From positions 1 through 41,412 of the forward strand of contig JAGGXR010000158.1 of the NCBI GenBank assembly GCA_021162935.1: a stretch of 41,412 bases of DNA, read 5' to 3'. Under the pieces are notes generated by a model. It made no database searches and was not told where the DNA came from. It saw only the letters and a list, made by a program, of their open reading frames with translations. A program made the translations under genes and the position numbers. This DNA comes from Deltaproteobacteria bacterium. GTDB taxonomy: Bacteria; Myxococcota_A; Polyangia; HGW-17; SLPX01. Of the stretch, positions 16,861-25,940 are shown one piece after another. Every line of letters begins with the position of its first letter. Within the stretch, counting starts at the first letter, position 1.

Positions 16861-18237
16861 CTACCTGATGCCGTACTTGTCCAACTTGTAATACAGGGCA
16901 GACGTCTTGATGCCGAGTCGGCGCGCCGTCTCGGTCTTGGTGCCGCCCGATTCGTGATACGCCTTGAGGATGAGCTGACGCTCCAGGTCCTCGAGGATTT
17001 CGGGAAGACTCGCCTGGTCGTTGGAAATGGACAGCGTGGACTCATCGTGCGGTTGCGGTCGTAACTGGGTCGGCAGGCAGTCCACCTCGATTCGCTCTCC
17101 GTCGCAGAACACGAGCGCCTGTTCGAGGGCGTTTTCCAACTCCCGGACGTTGCCGGGCCAATGGTGGGCCATGAGCCGCCCCAAGGCTTCGTCGCTGACG
17201 ACCTTCTGTGCCATGCCCAACCGCTGCGACAAACGCTCCACGAGATGCTTCGACAGGTCCACGATGTCTTCGCGACGATCCCGCAACGGAGGAATCTCGA
17301 TGGGCACGACCATGATGCGATACAGCAGATCCTCGCGAAACAGGCCCTGACGCACCCGTTCTTCCAGATTCCGATTCGTCGCCGCCACGATGCGGACATC
17401 CACCTCGATCGTTCGCTCGCTTCCCACCCGCTCGAAGGTCCGTTCCTGAATGGCGCGCAGGAGCTTGACCTGCAGGGCCGGACTGATCTCCGATATCTCA
17501 TCTAGAAACAGGGTCCCGCCGTTCGCAAGCTCGAATCGCCCCATCTTCCTGCGCACCGCCCCTGTAAAGGCGCCGCGCTCGTGGCCGAACAGTTCGCTCT
17601 CCAGCAGCCCTTCGGCCAATGCGCCACAGTTGACCGCCACGAAGGGCCCGCCGGCGCGCTTGCTCTTGGCGTGGATCGCTCGGGCCACCAGTTCTTTGCC
17701 CGTCCCGCTCTCTCCGGTGATGAGCACGGTCGTGTCCGTGGGCGCCACCTTCTCGATGGCCCGAAAAATCTGCTGCATGGCCTCCGACCGCCCCACCAAT
17801 TCGCCACAACGCAATTCCACTTGGCCCCTGAGGTACTCGGTTTCCTGCTCGAATCGGTTGCGTGCCCGCCTGGCCTCGCAAAGCTCCATGGCCCGGGTCA
17901 CCTTGAGCCGAACCACCTCCGGTGCAAAAGGCTTGGTCACAAAATCGAAGGCCCCGATCTTCATCGCCTCCACGGCGGTCTCCACCGTGCCATACGCCGT
18001 GATGATCATGACCGGGACATCCGGGTCCAACTCCCGAATCCTGCGCAGCACTTCGACCCCGTCCATACCCTCCATCTTGAGATCCGTGATCACGAAGTCT
18101 ACGTCCTGGGCACGAAAAAGCTCCAGGCCTTCGGCCCCGCTGGCAGCCGTCAAACCATGATGTCCCATCCGATCCACGATTTTCGAAATTCCCAACCGAA
18201 CCGTCTCGTGATCATCAATAACCAACACCGTTCCCAT
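16861..18237 (-). CDS. NtrC-family sigma-54-dependent response regulator
   Basis: A 458-residue activator. The receiver domain has Asp9/Asp10 (VIDDHE), the phosphoacceptor Asp52 in VITDLKM, and Lys102. The AAA+ domain has Walker A GESGTGKE (175-182), the sigma-54-contacting GAFTGA (222-227) and TLFLDEIS. The C-terminus is a Fis-type helix-turn-helix ([27 protein letters not shown]). It should be phosphorylated by the kinase encoded just upstream and activate sigma-54 promoters. GGAGAAG precedes ATG 18237; the frame is open to 18288 but that extension is part of a duplicated junction sequence. Confidence 0.95.
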   Translation of the reverse strand: MGTVLVIDDHETVRLGISKIVDRMGHHGLTAASGAEGLELFRAQDVDFVITDLKMEGMDGVEVLRRIRELDPDVPVMIITAYGTVETAVEAMKIGAFDFVTKPFAPEVVRLKVTRAMELCEARRARNRFEQETEYLRGQVELRCGELVGRSEAMQQIFRAIEKVAPTDTTVLITGESGTGKELVARAIHAKSKRAGGPFVAVNCGALAEGLLESELFGHERGAFTGAVRRKMGRFELANGGTLFLDEISEISPALQVKLLRAIQERTFERVGSERTIEVDVRIVAATNRNLEERVRQGLFREDLLYRIMVVPIEIPPLRDRREDIVDLSKHLVERLSQRLGMAQKVVSDEALGRLMAHHWPGNVRELENALEQALVFCDGERIEVDCLPTQLRPQPHDESTLSISNDQASLPEILEDLERQLILKAYHESGGTKTETARRLGIKTSALYYKLDKYGIR

Positions 18238-18266
18238 CGTCTTCTCCTGCTGTGCGGTTCGAAACC

Positions 18267-18330
18267 CTGTATCCAACGCACCACTCAAGCGGTAGGGCTC
18301 GAAAACTCTGTATCCAACGCACCACTCAAG
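18267..18330. repeat. 23-base direct repeat spanning the kinase-regulator junction
   Basis: The 23 bases 18267-18289 recur exactly at 18308-18330, an offset of 41 bases, with similar flanks (TCGAAA). One copy encodes the kinase C-terminus (LSGALDT), the other lies over the kinase stop and intergenic part. A 41-base tandem duplication shifts frame (41 is not a multiple of three), which appears to have created the present kinase stop. Confidence 0.75.
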
Positions 18331-19901
18331 GGAAACTCGAGCACGAACTCGGCCCCCCGCGGTTCATCCCCCTCCATGACCCGACCATCGACGGACGCGG
18401 ACCATAACGTGGGTTCTCGGACGTACAGAGCCCCGCCATGCGCATCAGCGACCTTCTTGCCCAGGGCCAGTCCCAGCCCGCTTCCCTGTTGCTTCGTGGT
18501 GAAGAAAGGCTCGAAGATCTTCTCGGCAAGGTCGGACGAAATCTCGACGCCACTGTTCCAGACCACGACCCGAGCAATCGGTGCGGTGCGACGGTCTGCC
18601 CGGCTCGTCCCAGACGCCTTTGCGCCGGAGGCGGCATCCTCCCGGCCGGCCGCTGGGCCGCTCGCCCCTGCCCCGTCGATCCGTTCCTGGGCCACCACGA
18701 TCCGCCCACCCGACTCCGTTGCTTGGAGCGCATTGCGGAGCAGATTCAGTATCGTGCGTCTCACTGCATCTGGGTCACATGTGACGGGCAACACCGCCTC
18801 GTCGCCCGCCCGATCGATGTGCACCCGCTTGGCATCCGCCTCCAGGCGCATCATGTCCAACGCCTGCTCCACCATCTGGCCAAGATCCTCGTTTTGGCGG
18901 TCCTCGGGCACCCACCTAGCGTACCCCAAAAAATCCTGAACCACACGCCCCAGATAATGCAGGTCCTCGATGATCGCATCCACCTGCCCCTGTTTGTCCA
19001 GGTCGTCCGACAGATCGTCACGCAGCAGTCCCGCACTCAGCTCCATACCTGCCAACGGATTGCGCACCTCGTGCGCCACACCGGCCAGCATCATCTTCAT
19101 CTGTTCGTCCCGCTCCCGCAGCTCGCGGCGCATCTGTTCCATGGCGGCCGCCACCAACCCCACCTCTCCACTGGCCGACACATCGACTGACTCGTGCAGG
19201 TTCCCATGCCCAATAGACTCGGCAGCCCGGGCCAACCGACGCAGAGGCAGACTCATGCGGCGCGCCACGAAGGCCGTGACCGCCACGAGCAGCAACAAAG
19301 CCACCACCCCCACCAGAGCGACCTTGCGCCCCAGACGAAACAGGAGGAAGTAGTACGAGGCGCTCCCCTCCGCTGCAGCCAGGGCCACGACCTTCCCGTT
19401 CTGGTCGCGGATCACGGCATAACCGGTCTTGTACAGAAGGCCGTCCTTGCCTCGATAGAGGAGTGTGGTCCCCTGACCCCGCCTTGCGACCCGGTCGAGC
19501 AGGTCCGCCTGCACTTCGAGCTGATAGTACTCCGTGCCGATGCGCACCCCCTTGGCCGTGTCCACCAAACTCGTGCCATCGAGTCGAAACAGATAGAGTC
19601 GACGGACGCCCGTGTCCTTACGAAGCCTGGCCAGGCGACGCGCCAACGCCCGGTAGGTCCGACTCGTCTCGTCCCCTGGCTCCAAAAACGCAAGTTCTTC
19701 GGGCAAAGCGGACAGGGCACAGGCCTGGGCCACGGCTTCGAGCCTGGCGCCCATCTCCTTCTCCATGGCGGCCGCCGTCTGATAGTAGACCCACAGGGCA
19801 AACAGAGCGAGCAGCACCAGAGCCGGGAGCACAAAGGCCAAGATGAGACGCCAAAAAATGGGCAGCCCCCTCCTGGTCGGCCCAATAGCATCGAGGCTCA
19901 T
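18285..19901 (-). CDS. Membrane sensor histidine kinase
   Basis: A 538-residue kinase. Transmembrane helices at about 17-40 and 193-213 bracket a periplasmic sensor domain of about 150 residues (PAS/dCache-like pattern: [27 protein letters not shown]). HAMP covers about 210-262, then the dimerisation domain has H277 in [11 protein letters not shown]. The ATPase domain carries NLLRNALQA (N box), FEPFFTTK and [12 protein letters not shown]. An insertion of about 30 Gly/Ala/Arg-rich residues lies between the N and G boxes. AAGGAG precedes the ATG. Regulator genes of the NtrC family lie on both sides in the same direction: 48 bases after this stop to the next start, and 168 bases between the previous regulator's stop and this start. 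Confidence 0.95.
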   Translation of the reverse strand: MSLDAIGPTRRGLPIFWRLILAFVLPALVLLALFALWVYYQTAAAMEKEMGARLEAVAQACALSALPEELAFLEPGDETSRTYRALARRLARLRKDTGVRRLYLFRLDGTSLVDTAKGVRIGTEYYQLEVQADLLDRVARRGQGTTLLYRGKDGLLYKTGYAVIRDQNGKVVALAAAEGSASYYFLLFRLGRKVALVGVVALLLLVAVTAFVARRMSLPLRRLARAAESIGHGNLHESVDVSASGEVGLVAAAMEQMRRELRERDEQMKMMLAGVAHEVRNPLAGMELSAGLLRDDLSDDLDKQGQVDAIIEDLHYLGRVVQDFLGYARWVPEDRQNEDLGQMVEQALDMMRLEADAKRVHIDRAGDEAVLPVTCDPDAVRRTILNLLRNALQATESGGRIVVAQERIDGAGASGPAAGREDAASGAKASGTSRADRRTAPIARVVVWNSGVEISSDLAEKIFEPFFTTKQQGSGLGLALGKKVADAHGGALYVREPTLWSASVDGRVMEGDEPRGAEFVLEFPLSGALDTEFSSPTA

Positions 19902-20069
19902 GACTGCTCCTTGCCGACGTGCCTGAGCATGAATTCCTATCCTCGTTCGACGCTGTCACTCCAAACGCCCGGCGTTGGCCGGTTCACCTGCCGTCTGGCA
20001 TCGCGCGGGCGCTTCGGCCCGACTCCGTCACCGGCACTGCGACGATCTTCCGGCCCGACTCCGCCGTCT

Positions 20070-21500
20070 CTACACAGACGAGTCTTCGGTCCCGGAAGCC
20101 TCACCGAATTTGCGTTCTGTGCCCCGATCCGACGAGTCTTCCGCTCGAAACGCCTCCAACTTGCGATAGATCGTCCTGGTCGCGATGCCCAGGAGCTGCG
20201 CGGCGAGTCGCTTGTCGCCCTTGGTGTGGCGCAGGGTTTCGAGGATCACACGCCGCTCCATCTCCTCCAGGGGCGTGCCGATGGAAAAGGTCAGGATGCG
20301 CCCCGAATCACTGTGTGCAGGGGTCCTGCGGATCTCGGGCGGCAGGTCGGCCGCCTCGATCACATCGGACCTCGTCAGAACCACCGCTCGCTCCAGGGCA
20401 TTTTCCAGTTCCCGAACATTGCCCGGCCAGTCATACTCGATCATCAAATTCATAGCCTCATCCGTGATGGCCCGGACCTGCTTGTGATTCTTGTCTCGAT
20501 AGCGAACCAGGAAATGCTCGGCCAAAAGGGCGACATCCTCGCGGCGGCAGCGCAGGGGCGGCACCTCCACCGCAATCACGTTGAGACGATAGTAGAGGTC
20601 TTCACGAAATCGACCTTCTTTGACCTCCTGGGCGAGATCCTTGTTCGTGGCGGCCACGATCCGCACATCCACGTTGACGGTTCCGCCGCCGAGCCGTTCC
20701 ACCTCGCCCTCCTGGAGCACCCGCAGCAACTTGACCTGCACCTGGGGGGCCAACTCGCCGATCTCGTCCAGGAACACGGTCCCCGAATCGGCCATGGCGA
20801 AGCGTCCCTCCCGTGAACTCACCGCCCCCGTGAACGCGCCCTTTTCGTACCCGAACAACTCTGCTTCGATAATCGACTCGGGCAGGGCGGCGCAGTTGAC
20901 GATCACGAAGGGCTTCGACAGGCGTGCGCTCGCCAGATGAAGCGCACGCGCCATGAGTTCCTTGCCTGTGCCACTTTCTCCTAGAATGAGCACCGTTGCC
21001 TCGGAAGGGGCCGCCTGGGCGATCACGTCCAGGGTTCGCCTCAAGGCGGGACTCGTTCCAACGATGGCTCCAAAGCCGCGAGCCGCCTGCAATTCCGCGC
21101 GCAGAGCCCTATTTTCCGCCACCAAATTTTGCTTTTCGAGGGCCTTGGCGACCGTGCGCAGAATGTAGGCCCGCTTGAGGGGTTTGGTCACGAAGTCGTA
21201 TGCCCCGTCCTTCATGGCGGCCACCGCGTTCTCCACGGTCCCGTAGGCGGTCATCACGATCACCTCCACTTCGGGCGACACCGCCTTGACCGCCCGAAGC
21301 AGGTCCTGTCCTCCCATGTGGGGCATCATCAAATCCGCCACCACCACGTTGACTCGATGCTCCCGCATGAGCCCCATGGCTGTCTGACCGTCGGGGGCGG
21401 TGAGCACTCCGTACCCCTCTTTTCCAAAAATCCGCGCCAACGAATCCAGGATACCCTGCTCGTCGTCCACCACCAAAATCGTCGCCCCTGTGCGAACCAT
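20070..21500 (-). CDS. NtrC-family sigma-54-dependent response regulator
   Basis: A 476-residue activator, the first gene in the regulator-kinase-regulator series. The receiver domain has ILVVDDEQ, Asp56 in VVADLMMPHMGG and Lys in TKPLKR. AAA+ motifs are [14 protein letters not shown] and TVFLDEIG, with R-finger region LPPEIR... to the Fis-type DNA-binding end (GDKRLAAQLLGIATRTIYRKLEAF). The tail after the helix-turn-helix is short and polar. GGAGGG precedes ATG 21500; the frame is open to 21584 without a better start. A sigma-54-type promoter candidate lies 170-190 bases upstream (21673-21688), suggesting that this operon may itself be sigma-54 controlled. Confidence 0.95.
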   Translation of the reverse strand: MVRTGATILVVDDEQGILDSLARIFGKEGYGVLTAPDGQTAMGLMREHRVNVVVADLMMPHMGGQDLLRAVKAVSPEVEVIVMTAYGTVENAVAAMKDGAYDFVTKPLKRAYILRTVAKALEKQNLVAENRALRAELQAARGFGAIVGTSPALRRTLDVIAQAAPSEATVLILGESGTGKELMARALHLASARLSKPFVIVNCAALPESIIEAELFGYEKGAFTGAVSSREGRFAMADSGTVFLDEIGELAPQVQVKLLRVLQEGEVERLGGGTVNVDVRIVAATNKDLAQEVKEGRFREDLYYRLNVIAVEVPPLRCRREDVALLAEHFLVRYRDKNHKQVRAITDEAMNLMIEYDWPGNVRELENALERAVVLTRSDVIEAADLPPEIRRTPAHSDSGRILTFSIGTPLEEMERRVILETLRHTKGDKRLAAQLLGIATRTIYRKLEAFRAEDSSDRGTERKFGEASGTEDSSV

Positions 21501-21672
21501 CGAGCCCTCCAATCGTGCGCCGGCCCGAGGCCTGCACGTTGTCACTTTGTCACGAGTCGCGGACGACCCTGGACAAAATTGCACGTCACTGACTTGGTCA
21601 AGGACATTTCGTCCCGCAAACAGCGCTTTCTCCGGGCCAGTGTTTCTGTTCTACCTGGTTTTCGACTGATCT

Positions 21673-21688
21673 AGCAAGGAGCTTGCCA
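21673..21688 (-). promoter_or_regulatory. Sigma-54-type promoter candidate for the regulator-kinase operon
   Basis: On the minus strand TGGCAAGCTCCTTGCT has the -24 GG and -12 GC exactly ten bases apart and matches the TGGCAC-N5-TTGCT consensus at all but one position. It lies about 160 bases before the first regulator. GCAAG/CTTGC within it is also a small inverted repeat, so a hairpin after the VWA gene is an alternative reading. Confidence 0.5.
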
Positions 21689-21712
21689 CATGGAAGGAAT
21701 CGATCAGATTTC

Positions 21713-23380
21713 TCAGGATTCGTGGACCAACCGACGGCGGAGGGAAAGGCCCAAGACGAGACCAGCCAGCATCAGCACCCACAGCCAGTTCTCGCCGGAG
21801 TTGCCAGTTGCCGAGCAGGCGATCCCACCCGTGCATATCTCGTCGCCGTTCGGGCCGCATCCACCGCCCTCCATGCTCGGGTCGTACGCCACAGCGCCCC
21901 GGTCCTCTAGATTGCTCTGAAACTGCTGAGCCAGTTCGATATCAGAAGCCAGGTCGGCATCCTCGCGCGGCCTGTTCCAGGCCTGGGCAGCCTCAAGGCT
22001 TTGCTGCACCGTCCACAGGGCCTGATTGTAGTCGTACTCAGCCAACCGACAGGCTTCGAGCAGCCCTCGATACATGTTGTACATGGCCGCCGCCTTGTCC
22101 ATCGTGATGTCGCTGTAGTACTCGATCCCAGACCCAGGCCCATACGGGTTGCGGACCACGATGGTTTCTTCGACCCGCTCGGTTGCCCCAACCGGCAGGT
22201 ACGACAGGGTCACCTCGGCCACCACGTCGCCGTGCTCCATGCCTTCGTAGTACGACCCATTGGGCTCGAACTCCACGAAAAACTTGCTGCCGCCGCCTCG
22301 CCGCCCGTTCTCGTTGGGCTGGCCGTCCACGCGACTCGCCAAGAAGATGGACGGAATCTCGATGGAGCCGCCGTAGCCCTCTGTCTGCCAGGACACCGCG
22401 CCCGTGATGCTGCCCAACTTGTAGGCGGCCCCGGAGCGAACCTCAATCTGAACGTCCATCGCAATGGGCGTGATGAAGTAGGACATCTCCTCGGTGAACA
22501 CCTCGCGAACCGCTGCCGGATCTTCGAGGAAATAGAAGTTGCCCGAGCCCTTTTCGGCCAAACCGCGCATGAGGTCCAGGTTGATGTCCGTGCCCACCCC
22601 GATGGTGGTCAGTCCGATGCCGTCGGCCAGGTACGGATCGGCCATCTCCAGAATCTGGCTGCTGTCCGTCACCCCAACGGTGGGAACGCCGTCCGACAGG
22701 AAGATGACCCGATTCTGGTGCTCGTCGTCCAAGTTGTCCGACGACATCTGGAGGCCCGCCTGCAGACCGTCGTAGATGTCCGTGCTCCCCGAAGGCTGGA
22801 GCCTGGCCACGGCAGCATGGAGCGAGGTCGCATCCTGCTCGTCCGACAGGCCCACCATAGGATAGACGTTCGTGGCGTAGCTGATGAGCGCCATGCGGTC
22901 GCCCGGCTGCATCTCGTCGATCATCTTCTGGATCCCATCGATCACGTAGCCCATCTTGTCGTCACTCGCCATGGAGCCCGACTGGTCCACCACGACCACG
23001 AGATTGAGTGGCTTGCGCTCCAGGCCCGTCGCGTCGATGGTCGTATTCAGCGCCACCTCGAGCAGAGTCTGACTCGACCCATCCACCCATGACGAGCCTA
23101 TGGACAAAAGCCCATGCACGCAGACATCCTTACCGCATTGGGGCGGAGGCAACTCGATCGTATGCTCCGAAAAGAATCCGTTCGCATCGAGCGTGTTCGG
23201 CCCTGGGATATCCCCCTGATCCAGGATGGCTCGAAACACGCCGATGTCCTGCGCCCCACCCGTGCTCACGTTGCCGCCCGAAGACGTATCGCCCGTTGCC
23301 CCGCAGGCAGAAAGGACGAACGCTGCTGTGATCCCTGCGACTGCCGCGATCCAAGAAACGATGTTGCTTGAAGGTTTCAT
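21713..23380 (-). CDS. VWA-domain lipoprotein with C-terminal sorting-type tail
   Basis: A 555-residue surface or periplasmic protein. The signal peptide ends in the lipobox LSAC (Cys26). A von Willebrand factor A domain covers about 124-290 with the MIDAS motif DQSGS (132-136), SGSTDIYDGL and FLSDGVPTVG, so it probably binds a metal-dependent ligand. A strand-rich region follows to about 430, then a helical part (AAAMYNMYRGLLEACRLAE). The end has several Cys (GGGCGPNGDEICTGG, IACSATG), a hydrophobic helix and RRR, resembling MYXO-CTERM-type tails. Having both a lipid anchor and such a tail is odd. AGGAGG precedes ATG 23380. A sigma-54-type promoter candidate is 78 bases upstream. Confidence 0.85.
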   Translation of the reverse strand: MKPSSNIVSWIAAVAGITAAFVLSACGATGDTSSGGNVSTGGAQDIGVFRAILDQGDIPGPNTLDANGFFSEHTIELPPPQCGKDVCVHGLLSIGSSWVDGSSQTLLEVALNTTIDATGLERKPLNLVVVVDQSGSMASDDKMGYVIDGIQKMIDEMQPGDRMALISYATNVYPMVGLSDEQDATSLHAAVARLQPSGSTDIYDGLQAGLQMSSDNLDDEHQNRVIFLSDGVPTVGVTDSSQILEMADPYLADGIGLTTIGVGTDINLDLMRGLAEKGSGNFYFLEDPAAVREVFTEEMSYFITPIAMDVQIEVRSGAAYKLGSITGAVSWQTEGYGGSIEIPSIFLASRVDGQPNENGRRGGGSKFFVEFEPNGSYYEGMEHGDVVAEVTLSYLPVGATERVEETIVVRNPYGPGSGIEYYSDITMDKAAAMYNMYRGLLEACRLAEYDYNQALWTVQQSLEAAQAWNRPREDADLASDIELAQQFQSNLEDRGAVAYDPSMEGGGCGPNGDEICTGGIACSATGNSGENWLWVLMLAGLVLGLSLRRRLVHES

Positions 23381-23457
23381 TGTATGCCTCCTATCCGAGG
23401 TTCGCCTGGGGCGGTTGCTTCTGCTGTCCGCCGTGATCCGTCTCGCCCCGGTGTATG

Positions 23458-23473
23458 AGCAAGACCGATGCCA
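23458..23473 (-). promoter_or_regulatory. Sigma-54-type promoter candidate for the VWA lipoprotein gene
   Basis: On the minus strand TGGCATCGGTCTTGCT has GG and GC ten bases apart, with TGGCA and TTGCT exact. It would start transcription about 65 bases before the ATG. Confidence 0.55.
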
Positions 23474-23907
23474 ACAAAACACCGCCGCTGGTGCACCCAG
23501 GAACGCAACTCCATCAACTGTACGTTTTCACACGCGTTTTTGCAACATCGTCATCCCGTGCAGCCGCACCGACGAACGCTGGACGGTTCGGACGACGGCC
23601 CCTGCGACCATGACGTCGATGTCAGGGATCCAAGACGGCGACCGAAACGGCACGACCGGACCGATCCACGACATCTCGGCACTGCTCTTTCAGATTTCTG
23701 AGACCCGGCCTGAATGCCTGCCGGTTTTTCGTCATGAAAATCGTCCGTCACAAGGTCCCAAACAACCAAAATCCGGCCCAGATGGCGGATGTCGGTAGAC
23801 GACAAGCCGGCGGATTTCAGCCTGCAACGGCCCGGCCCACGATCCATGGCGACCAATCCGGACGGCACGATGCACGTGGTGGCCCGTCCTTTTCTTGACA
23901 GTTTCTT

Positions 23908-23923
23908 CGGCCCGAACCTTGCA
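23908..23923 (+). promoter_or_regulatory. Sigma-54-type promoter candidate for the hypothetical at 23986
   Basis: CGGCCCGAACCTTGCA has GG and GC ten bases apart, and the CG after the -24 element plus TTGCA match consensus; the mismatches are the first T and the A at the fifth position. Transcription would start about 50 bases before the ATG. A TTGACA box at 23895-23900 is also present, but without a good -10. Confidence 0.45.
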
Positions 23924-23985
23924 GAGCCCTTTAAGGTGTCGATGCAACGATGCAAGAAAAACCGACCACGCGAGCGAGGAATCTC

Positions 23986-24543
23986 ATGCCCAATATCTTT
24001 GAAATACCTCTTCCCTCCCTCGATGAACCAGGCGCAGGCCGATCCAGCCTGTCCATCGATGCTGCCACCGACCTGGCCCTGTCCCAAACGCAGCCGATGC
24101 CGCTCCCAAATGTCCTGGAAACTGCACCGCAAACAGGCGACGCCGCTCCCCAAGAGCAGGCACCTGGCAGCATCGAAGAAGCGGTGCTGGCCTACATCAC
24201 CGAACAGGACGCCGTGGATTTCGAACGGATGGAAAACGACTTCTTCGACGGGTATCACCCAGAAACCGTGCTCGAAGCATGGGAAATCTCGGAAATGCTC
24301 GCCGACCACGAAGCATCGGCCCACAAACACCGACACAAGGCGAGCCTACGTCGCACCCCGCGGCCAGCCCGCCATTCGGGACGCCGTGCCAAACCGGACC
24401 AACGATCCAAACCGAACCGTCCGAAGTCCGCCCGAACCAGCCAGAACCCGGCAAGCTCCCAGCGGGACGGCTGGCCCCTCCCGGCCACCGAACCAGGTAT
24501 CTCCGGCCTGTGGACCCGCCTCGTTTCCGCCTTGCGCCGCTGA
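23986..24543 (+). CDS. Hypothetical protein, acidic head and basic tail
   Basis: A 185-residue protein with no recognised domain. The first half is acidic (IEEAVLAYITEQDAVDFERMENDFFDGY, then a helix ending EISEMLADHE). From about residue 113 it becomes strongly basic and Pro/Arg-rich (HKHRHKASLRRTPRPARHSGRR), ending in GISGLWTRLVSALRR, an amphipathic helix. The basic tail could bind nucleic acid or membrane; that is only inference. ATG 23986 has GCGAGGA upstream; the frame is open to 23950. It is the first of three closely spaced plus-strand genes. Confidence 0.6.
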   Translation: MPNIFEIPLPSLDEPGAGRSSLSIDAATDLALSQTQPMPLPNVLETAPQTGDAAPQEQAPGSIEEAVLAYITEQDAVDFERMENDFFDGYHPETVLEAWEISEMLADHEASAHKHRHKASLRRTPRPARHSGRRAKPDQRSKPNRPKSARTSQNPASSQRDGWPLPATEPGISGLWTRLVSALRR

Positions 24544-24681
24544 AATGGCACAATCTCAGGGATCCACTGTTCGCTCCTTGCAAAAATGCGCTATACTCTG
24601 ATCTGGACACGGATTGAAAATCGGAATGCCGATCCATGGTCGGAATACCGATGGGGAATCGAGTTACGGAGCACACACACC

Positions 24682-24963
24682 ATGATCCCTGTTGAAGAAA
24701 TCGTCGAAGACTGGGAAACCAAGTCGAAGTTCTACCTCTCCATGCTTCCCGTGATCTGGGAGGCTGCAGCCTCTGCCTGGTTGCGACGAGCCGACCAGCT
24801 TTCGGCCGAGGCGTTGTCAACCTACCGCCAGGCCTGCTCGACGGTCATGCAGACCTGGATGCCGCCCAATCGGCAACCGAGTCGGTCTGGCTCAGACGAA
24901 CCGGTGCAACGGGAAGCCACCCGTGGACGCACGCCGCGCACCGGCGGTGCCCGGAGGCCTTGA
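24682..24963 (+). CDS. Small hypothetical protein
   Basis: A 93-residue protein. The first 60 residues look like a helical domain (VEEIVEDWETKSKFYLSMLPVIWEAAASAWLRRADQL), the rest is polar and Arg-rich. No family is recognised. GGAG lies about ten bases before ATG 24682. It ends six bases before the zinc-finger gene, so the two are likely translated from the same message. Confidence 0.5.
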   Translation: MIPVEEIVEDWETKSKFYLSMLPVIWEAAASAWLRRADQLSAEALSTYRQACSTVMQTWMPPNRQPSRSGSDEPVQREATRGRTPRTGGARRP

Positions 24964-24969
24964 CCCCAG

Positions 24970-25857
24970 ATGGGAACCTGGAAATGTTCTGCCTGTGACT
25001 CGTTCAACCCGGATTCGGTGGACGAGTGCCTCACCTGCGGGGCCAACCGAAACGGTCCCACCGAAACCGTGGACGGCGCACCGCCGGACATGCTCCTGGC
25101 CTGCCCCGAATGCGGAGGACGCAATCAGGCCACGCGAACGCGATGCCAATGGTGTGGGGCCACCCTGCCGGCTCCCACCGCCAGGCAACTCGAATTGGCC
25201 AGGCAGGCTGCCGCGCGACATACAGGACAGCAGACCGTCGACGCTGCCCCTGGGCCTCTTCCAGCCGGTGGTTGGGACCAATCACCAAATAGCGCCAATC
25301 AACAACGACCACGCAGCACCCTGCCCTGGGCGACTGCCGAGGCGCCTCATGTGCTGGGATCGGCGATCTCCATCGAAGAACTGCCCGCCACGCTCCTCAA
25401 CGAAGAACCAGGACAAAAAGCGGCGATGGTTGACGACGGCGTGGTGAGGCGGCCCTGCTTTTCCTGCGGCATCATTCTCACCGAAGACGAGTGGGTCCTG
25501 GTGGCAGGCCCCAGGATCCTCTGCCGCGCCTGCTTCCACGAAGAATTCAAAGCCGGCAAGCACCAGTCAGCCCAAAGCGACCAAAGTGTGACGACTGATA
25601 GCGACTCGCTGGGAGCCCAGGTCTCCGGCGCATCCGATGCGCCCGATCCAAACAAGGCGAGTGGTACGGCGCCTCCGGCCGAAGCCGAAACGACGCACAG
25701 TCCCAAAGGCCTAGGCCTGGCCGTCTTCGGCGGCGCTCTGCTGCTGGGCGGCATCGCCGTCACCATCCTATGGGGATTCACCTGGGGGTTTACACCGCTG
25801 GCAGGCGGCGTTATCCTCGGTCTCATCGGCGGCTTACAGCACGCCGACAAAAGATGA
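24970..25857 (+). CDS. Membrane protein with RanBP2-type and other zinc fingers
   Basis: A 295-residue protein. The N-terminus is a perfect RanBP2-type zinc finger: W4, C6, C9, N13, C20, C23 in WKCSACDSFNPDSVDECLTC. A second zinc ribbon (CPECGG ... CQWCG, about 45-62) and a third C-x2-C pair set (CFSCG ... CRACF, about 163-187) follow. A Ser/Ala/Pro-rich linker precedes two C-terminal hydrophobic helices (about 240-290: LGLAVFGGALLLGGIAVTILW, then GGVILGLIGG). The zinc fingers would face the cytoplasm if the helices anchor it. GGAGG lies ten bases upstream. The role is unknown; RNA or protein binding is suggested by the finger type. Confidence 0.8.
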   Translation: MGTWKCSACDSFNPDSVDECLTCGANRNGPTETVDGAPPDMLLACPECGGRNQATRTRCQWCGATLPAPTARQLELARQAAARHTGQQTVDAAPGPLPAGGWDQSPNSANQQRPRSTLPWATAEAPHVLGSAISIEELPATLLNEEPGQKAAMVDDGVVRRPCFSCGIILTEDEWVLVAGPRILCRACFHEEFKAGKHQSAQSDQSVTTDSDSLGAQVSGASDAPDPNKASGTAPPAEAETTHSPKGLGLAVFGGALLLGGIAVTILWGFTWGFTPLAGGVILGLIGGLQHADKR

Positions 25858-25940
25858 AGCCCGAGGGCCCCGCGTCCCACGCACGACCGAGCCAGTTCGG
25901 GCCCAGCGTGCCCCTAAAACATGTATCTGGAAACCGACCT

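Larger units (their letters stand above)
23381..23985. other. Divergent intergenic region (605 bases) with two sigma-54-type promoters
   Basis: It separates the minus-strand VWA gene from the plus-strand hypothetical at 23986. Two sigma-54-type promoter candidates point outward (23458-23473 minus, 23908-23923 plus), leaving about 430 bases between them for activator sites. No gene in this stretch could be supported; long frames have no ribosome binding site or domain. Confidence 0.5.

Noticed and set aside
23551-24336. 261-residue minus-strand frame
   Set aside because: It mirrors the plus-strand hypothetical gene and has no start site or domain.
24592-24597. TATACT as a -10 box before the small gene at 24682
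   Set aside because: No matching -35 and no extended -10; left out.
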